Source: an uncultured Flavobacteriales bacterium (GTDB lineage: Bacteria > Bacteroidota > Bacteroidia > Flavobacteriales_D > Sanyastnellaceae). Taken from it: DNA of 36,702 nucleotides. How positions within the stretch are numbered: position 1 is the first letter of the stretch; each line of letters begins with the position of its first letter. Positions 33,574 through 36,702 of the stretch are shown here, in pieces. The position numbers and the translations under genes were made by a program. The DNA is taken from contig CALKYI010000067.1 of NCBI GenBank assembly GCA_938003665.1, forward strand, positions 1-36,702, given 5' to 3'. The notes under the pieces were generated by a model. It was given only the letters and a program-made list of their open reading frames with translations, ran no database searches and was not told the origin of the DNA.

Positions 33574-34571
33574 TATCTGTATGCTTCCTGACCGTTGCCT
33601 TGCTCGCAGGATGTGGCAACGATCCCGCTCCTTCGCGTACCACCCCAACAGCGCCCACACAGGCTCCGGTAGAGCAGGTCCGCGTGTCCGCTCCTGCATT
33701 CAATGCAGACTCAGCCTATGCATACATCGCACAACAGGTCGCTTTCGGACCACGCGTTCCGAACACCGGAGAGCACGTGGCATGTGGGGATTGGCTCTCC
33801 AGCGAGTTGACCCGACATGGGGCCGATGTGATTGAACAACCCGGACTGGTTCGGGCTTACGACGGAACCATCTTGCGCATCCGAAACCTAATCGGTCAGT
33901 TTCGTCCCGAAAATCGAGAACGCATTTTGCTCTTCGCACACTGGGACACCCGGCCCTTCGCTGACAAGGACACGCTGCGCATGCGGGAGCCCATTGATGG
34001 CGCCAACGACGGAGGTTCTGGTGTGGGTGTGCTGCTCGAAATAGCTCGCTTACTCGGTGCGGATTCGACCTTGGATGTGGGCGTGGACATTGTCTTTTTC
34101 GATGCCGAGGATTACGGAACGCCGGAGTGGGGAGAGAAAAACCAAAATTCCGCACTGACTTGGTGCCTTGGTAGCCAATACTGGGCCAATCAACCCCACC
34201 GCGTCGGCTACAATGCCAAGTACGGCATCCTATTGGATATGGTCGGTGCTGAAGGCGCTGTATTCAACAAAGAGGGCACCTCCATGGCGTATGCGCCTTC
34301 GGTCGTCAAGCGATTATGGGAATCCGCTGAACGGCTGGGATACGGGGACTATTTCAAGCGGGACGTCACACCGGAGACCATCGACGACAACCTGTTCGTT
34401 TCGGAGTTTGCCGGAATCCCCTCCGCGAACATTGTGCACTACCAAGTACAGGTGCTCCCCATGGGATACGGCCCATTCCACCACACCCACGCAGACAACC
34501 TCTCCATCATCAGCACGGAGACCCTCGAGGCGGTCGGCAACACCGTGCTCGATGTTGTTTGGAACGACTGA
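33558..34571 (+). CDS. Glutaminyl-peptide cyclotransferase-like lipoprotein (M28 family)
   Basis: A 337-residue lipoprotein with the lipobox LAGC (Cys19). The M28/glutaminyl cyclase core has AHWDTRPFAD (127-136), zinc ligand D151 (DGANDGGSG), catalytic E184 with D185 (FFDAEDYG), IDDNLFVSEFAGIPSANIVH, and H311 (FHHTHADN). The FFDAED and DTRPFAD forms and the single zinc site point to a type II glutaminyl cyclase, as known from Porphyromonas and relatives, rather than an aminopeptidase, though the latter is not fully excluded. The enzyme turns N-terminal Gln into pyroglutamate in the periplasm. The start overlaps cysS by 16 bases. Confidence 0.85.
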   Translation: MGTRLISVCFLTVALLAGCGNDPAPSRTTPTAPTQAPVEQVRVSAPAFNADSAYAYIAQQVAFGPRVPNTGEHVACGDWLSSELTRHGADVIEQPGLVRAYDGTILRIRNLIGQFRPENRERILLFAHWDTRPFADKDTLRMREPIDGANDGGSGVGVLLEIARLLGADSTLDVGVDIVFFDAEDYGTPEWGEKNQNSALTWCLGSQYWANQPHRVGYNAKYGILLDMVGAEGAVFNKEGTSMAYAPSVVKRLWESAERLGYGDYFKRDVTPETIDDNLFVSEFAGIPSANIVHYQVQVLPMGYGPFHHTHADNLSIISTETLEAVGNTVLDVVWND

Positions 34572-34660
34572 TTCCTGAGGGCATGTTTATACGCCCGTTC
34601 GTGTGAACAATTAGGACAGGGCTTCAGTCACGGGATGCGGCCAGCACGTAGTTTGGTTCC

Positions 34661-36508
34661 ATGTTGCGTAGGCCTGACTTTTCCATCCGCAATCACTCCG
34701 CTGAGCGATACCAACGACCGACGATTTCGGTCCTGATGGCTGTGTGGATGTGGGCTGCAGCTGGACTCTCGCTCACCGCACAGGAAGCACCAGAAGCATC
34801 AGAAGCATCAGAACCAGCGCCTGATCCGGCCATCGAAGAGGCCGACTTGATGCTGGACCGCGGCGATTCGTTGCTCGACCTCAACAAACCGGTCGCTGCC
34901 CTGGCCATGTACCGAGGAGCGGTGGAGCGAACGTTTGACCCCTGCCAGCAGGCCCGGGCACGCGTCGGCATCGCACAGATTTATACAGCGAGTAACAACC
35001 CCGATTTGGCATTGGCCGCACTTGAACAGGCCCAGCGTGGATTTCTCGCGTGCGAGGCCGAAGTGCGCACGCGAATCGTGATCCAAGCGGCAGATCTGTG
35101 GTTGCAGCTTCACTACGAAGACCGAGCCATTGAACTCATCCAGCGGGAATTGGACCTCAACCCAGGCTGTACCCAATTGAATTCGAAATTGGCCGATTTG
35201 TGGTTCACTGGCGGCCACTGGGAAAAGGCCCGGGCTCAATACGCCGAGTGCATCCGCCTCTGCCCGAAGCAAGCCCACGACCTCCGTGCGGATTGGATTG
35301 GCGCACTGATTCAGATTGACGGCGTGCAAGGCCGTTCGCCTGCGGACTCGCTTCGCGAAGAATTTGAACAGGAAGCCGCCTACCTCGCCCCTGCCGTTGC
35401 GCAAGGGTTTCGGGAGCAAATCCACCTGGTCCTTTCCATGCAAGGCTTGCACATGGCCGCTCTGCAATGGGCGGAGACCATCCTCGCCGAAACACCTCCA
35501 TCGGATGCGGCTCGTCTCGCGGTAGCCCACCTTCGAACGGCAAACAGCGCGCAATTTGCCCACCGTCCTCTCGACGCGTTGATCGGATACCACGAAGCCA
35601 TCAAGTCCGCTCGCGAAGCCAGCGACTGGAAATTGCTCGCAGAGGCACTGCGCCAAAAGGGGCTGTTCGAAAAAGACCGAGGCAATGATGCAGAAGCGCT
35701 GCAAGCCTTCATTGAATTGGACGAGATCCATACGGAGCGGTTGGCCCAGCAACCGCAATCCTCCGGGCGCGAAACCCGACAGTTCGAGGAGCAGGTGCTG
35801 CCCGCGATGGATCCGTTTGATGTGGCCGCCTTTGAGCTCGAACGCGCCCAATCATCTCCTTATCGGTCTACGGGTTGGCCATGGATTGCCGGCATCCTCG
35901 CAATCGGCGTCATTGCCTATGCACGCCAACAGCGATACCTGCGCGCCGCCCTCCACAAAGAACGCCGACGCATCATTCGCCTTCGGTCCTTGGTGCCTGC
36001 CGACCGATTGCCAGGAACCCCATCAGTTCCGGAGCAATCCGACGTGGAGTTGGGCACCAGCAGCTTGATGCCCAGCGGCGAGTTCATTCAGACAGGAGAC
36101 GGCGATGACCGTTCACAGTCCATTCAGGCCTTTTTGAACGAATTGGACGCGGACCTGCAGAATCGGATTCAATTCAACATCAAGGAGGATGTTCAATTCA
36201 GCATCGGCCCAGAGGTGCGTGTCGTTCTGCGCAACCTGCTCCGCGGGCTTGTCGATATTTCGGCCGAAGACCGCCCCATCGCTTTGGGCGTTGAGGCGGC
36301 CGAAAAGTCACACTGGGTGCTGCAACTGGACAGTCAACACACCGGCGCCTCCAAAGCCTTCGAGGGGTTGTTTTACGGAAAAGACGCTTTGGCCTCATCC
36401 CGCTGGAATGAGCTGCACGCACAACTGCGCAAACTCGCTGGGAAAATCAACATTGAGCGGATTTCTCCCCTCGAGGAACGGCTTACGTTGACCTTGCCTT
36501 ACGTCTGA
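34661..36508 (+). CDS. TPR membrane protein with degenerate histidine-kinase-like C-terminus
   Basis: A 615-residue protein: a signal-like N-terminus cleaved perhaps at LTA|QE (after residue 40), periplasmic TPR-like repeats (about 55-370), one transmembrane helix (about 405-421, WPWIAGILAIGVIAYA), a basic linker, and a cytoplasmic domain (about 490-615) that resembles the HATPase fold (VVLRNLLRGLVDISAED). This is the layout of Bacteroidota TPR-type sensor kinases. However, I see no phospho-accepting His motif, no intact N-box (NLLRGLVD instead of N-x-x-x-N-A) and no clear G-boxes, so catalytic activity is doubtful. It stands alone, followed by convergent pheS. Confidence 0.7.
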   Translation: MLRRPDFSIRNHSAERYQRPTISVLMAVWMWAAAGLSLTAQEAPEASEASEPAPDPAIEEADLMLDRGDSLLDLNKPVAALAMYRGAVERTFDPCQQARARVGIAQIYTASNNPDLALAALEQAQRGFLACEAEVRTRIVIQAADLWLQLHYEDRAIELIQRELDLNPGCTQLNSKLADLWFTGGHWEKARAQYAECIRLCPKQAHDLRADWIGALIQIDGVQGRSPADSLREEFEQEAAYLAPAVAQGFREQIHLVLSMQGLHMAALQWAETILAETPPSDAARLAVAHLRTANSAQFAHRPLDALIGYHEAIKSAREASDWKLLAEALRQKGLFEKDRGNDAEALQAFIELDEIHTERLAQQPQSSGRETRQFEEQVLPAMDPFDVAAFELERAQSSPYRSTGWPWIAGILAIGVIAYARQQRYLRAALHKERRRIIRLRSLVPADRLPGTPSVPEQSDVELGTSSLMPSGEFIQTGDGDDRSQSIQAFLNELDADLQNRIQFNIKEDVQFSIGPEVRVVLRNLLRGLVDISAEDRPIALGVEAAEKSHWVLQLDSQHTGASKAFEGLFYGKDALASSRWNELHAQLRKLAGKINIERISPLEERLTLTLPYV

Positions 36509-36517
36509 TTCGAGAGG

Positions 36518-36702
36518 TTATCGTTGGCCTTGGAACTGCTCCAAGAACCGCATATCGCTTTCGAAGAACGCCCGCAAGTCACCGATTTGGTACTTGAGCA
36601 TAGTGATGCGCTCCACTCCCATACCGAAGGCGAAGCCGGAATATTCGCGCGAATCAATCCCCGAAGCTTCCAAGACGGCAGGGTCGACCATGCCACAGCC
36701 CA
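36518..36702 (-). CDS. pheS: Phenylalanyl-tRNA synthetase alpha subunit, C-terminal end
   Basis: The last 60 residues before the TAA at 36518-36520; the rest lies beyond the right edge. The visible part holds GCGMVDPAVLEASGIDS and class II motif 3, GFAFGMGVERITML, followed by the C-terminal helix KYQIGDLRAFFESDMRFLEQ, all standard for PheS. It is convergent with the TPR kinase-like gene (9-base gap). Confidence 0.97.
   Translation of the reverse strand, partial: GCGMVDPAVLEASGIDSREYSGFAFGMGVERITMLKYQIGDLRAFFESDMRFLEQFQGQR

Noticed and set aside
34572..34660. Short inverted repeats in the gap before the kinase-like gene (GGGC/GCCC, GTTC/GAAC)
   Set aside because: Four-base stems are expected by chance; no T-run and no convincing promoter.
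1..36702. Search for mobile elements, CRISPR arrays, defence or biosynthetic clusters
   Set aside because: No transposase, integrase, phage gene, spaced repeats or cluster enzymes are seen; every sizeable region is taken up by core genes of uniform composition.

Overview
The window is a densely packed, GC-rich stretch of a chromosome from a member of the Bacteroidota, most likely a gliding-type Flavobacteriia/Flavobacteriales-like lineage. Supporting signs are gldD and gldE, the type IX secretion regulator porX, the GalE-like threonine dehydrogenase, the OstA-like and LptC envelope genes, a small mS38/bS22-like basic protein, near absence of Shine-Dalgarno sequences, and -7 promoter elements of the Bacteroidota type (TAnnTTTG, here often TAnnTTyG). 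I cannot name a genus. I see no phage, insertion sequence, CRISPR array, defence locus or biosynthetic cluster. There is no gene-free stretch above 300 bases: the largest gaps are about 60-110 bases and hold promoters, one tRNA, hairpins or nothing I recognise.

Layout. Bases 1-4606 (minus strand): OstA-like protein, an unrecognised small outer-membrane-type protein, a helix-hairpin-helix/beta-rich secreted protein, EF-P, and the start of a GAF-type (probably PP2C phosphatase) protein. Bases 4665-10839 (plus): tRNA-Leu(UAG), trigger factor, clpP, clpX and mutS, a folding/proteolysis block running into mismatch repair. Bases 10825-14137 (minus): porX, tsaE and an alanine-dehydrogenase-like gene. 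Base 14239 on (plus): an HD phosphohydrolase, convergent with a minus-strand operon HU - TPR protein - 29-residue mS38-like protein - RNase G (15478-18091).

Bases 18185-29650 (plus) form a long, tightly spaced envelope/gliding series: mutY, ssb, gldE, gldD, coaX, an outer-membrane protein, a secreted TPR protein, lptC, a 73-residue membrane protein, a second CNNM/CorC protein and a PpiD/SurA-like foldase, closed by a strong bidirectional terminator. Then follow queA (minus), divergent threonine dehydrogenase, cysS overlapping a lipoprotein glutaminyl cyclase, a TPR membrane protein with a degenerate histidine-kinase-like ATPase domain, and the C-terminal end of pheS (minus).

Taken together this is core-genome DNA devoted to protein folding and quality control, outer-membrane/LPS assembly, gliding and T9SS regulation, DNA repair and translation. 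The points most worth a second look are: all six predicted signal-peptidase-I substrates have Gln at +1 in a window that also encodes a glutaminyl cyclase; the alanine-dehydrogenase-like protein lacks two of four catalytic residues; the TPR protein near the right end looks like a kinase that has lost its catalytic motifs; and an unrecognised secreted gene pair (799-3029) sits beside the OstA gene.
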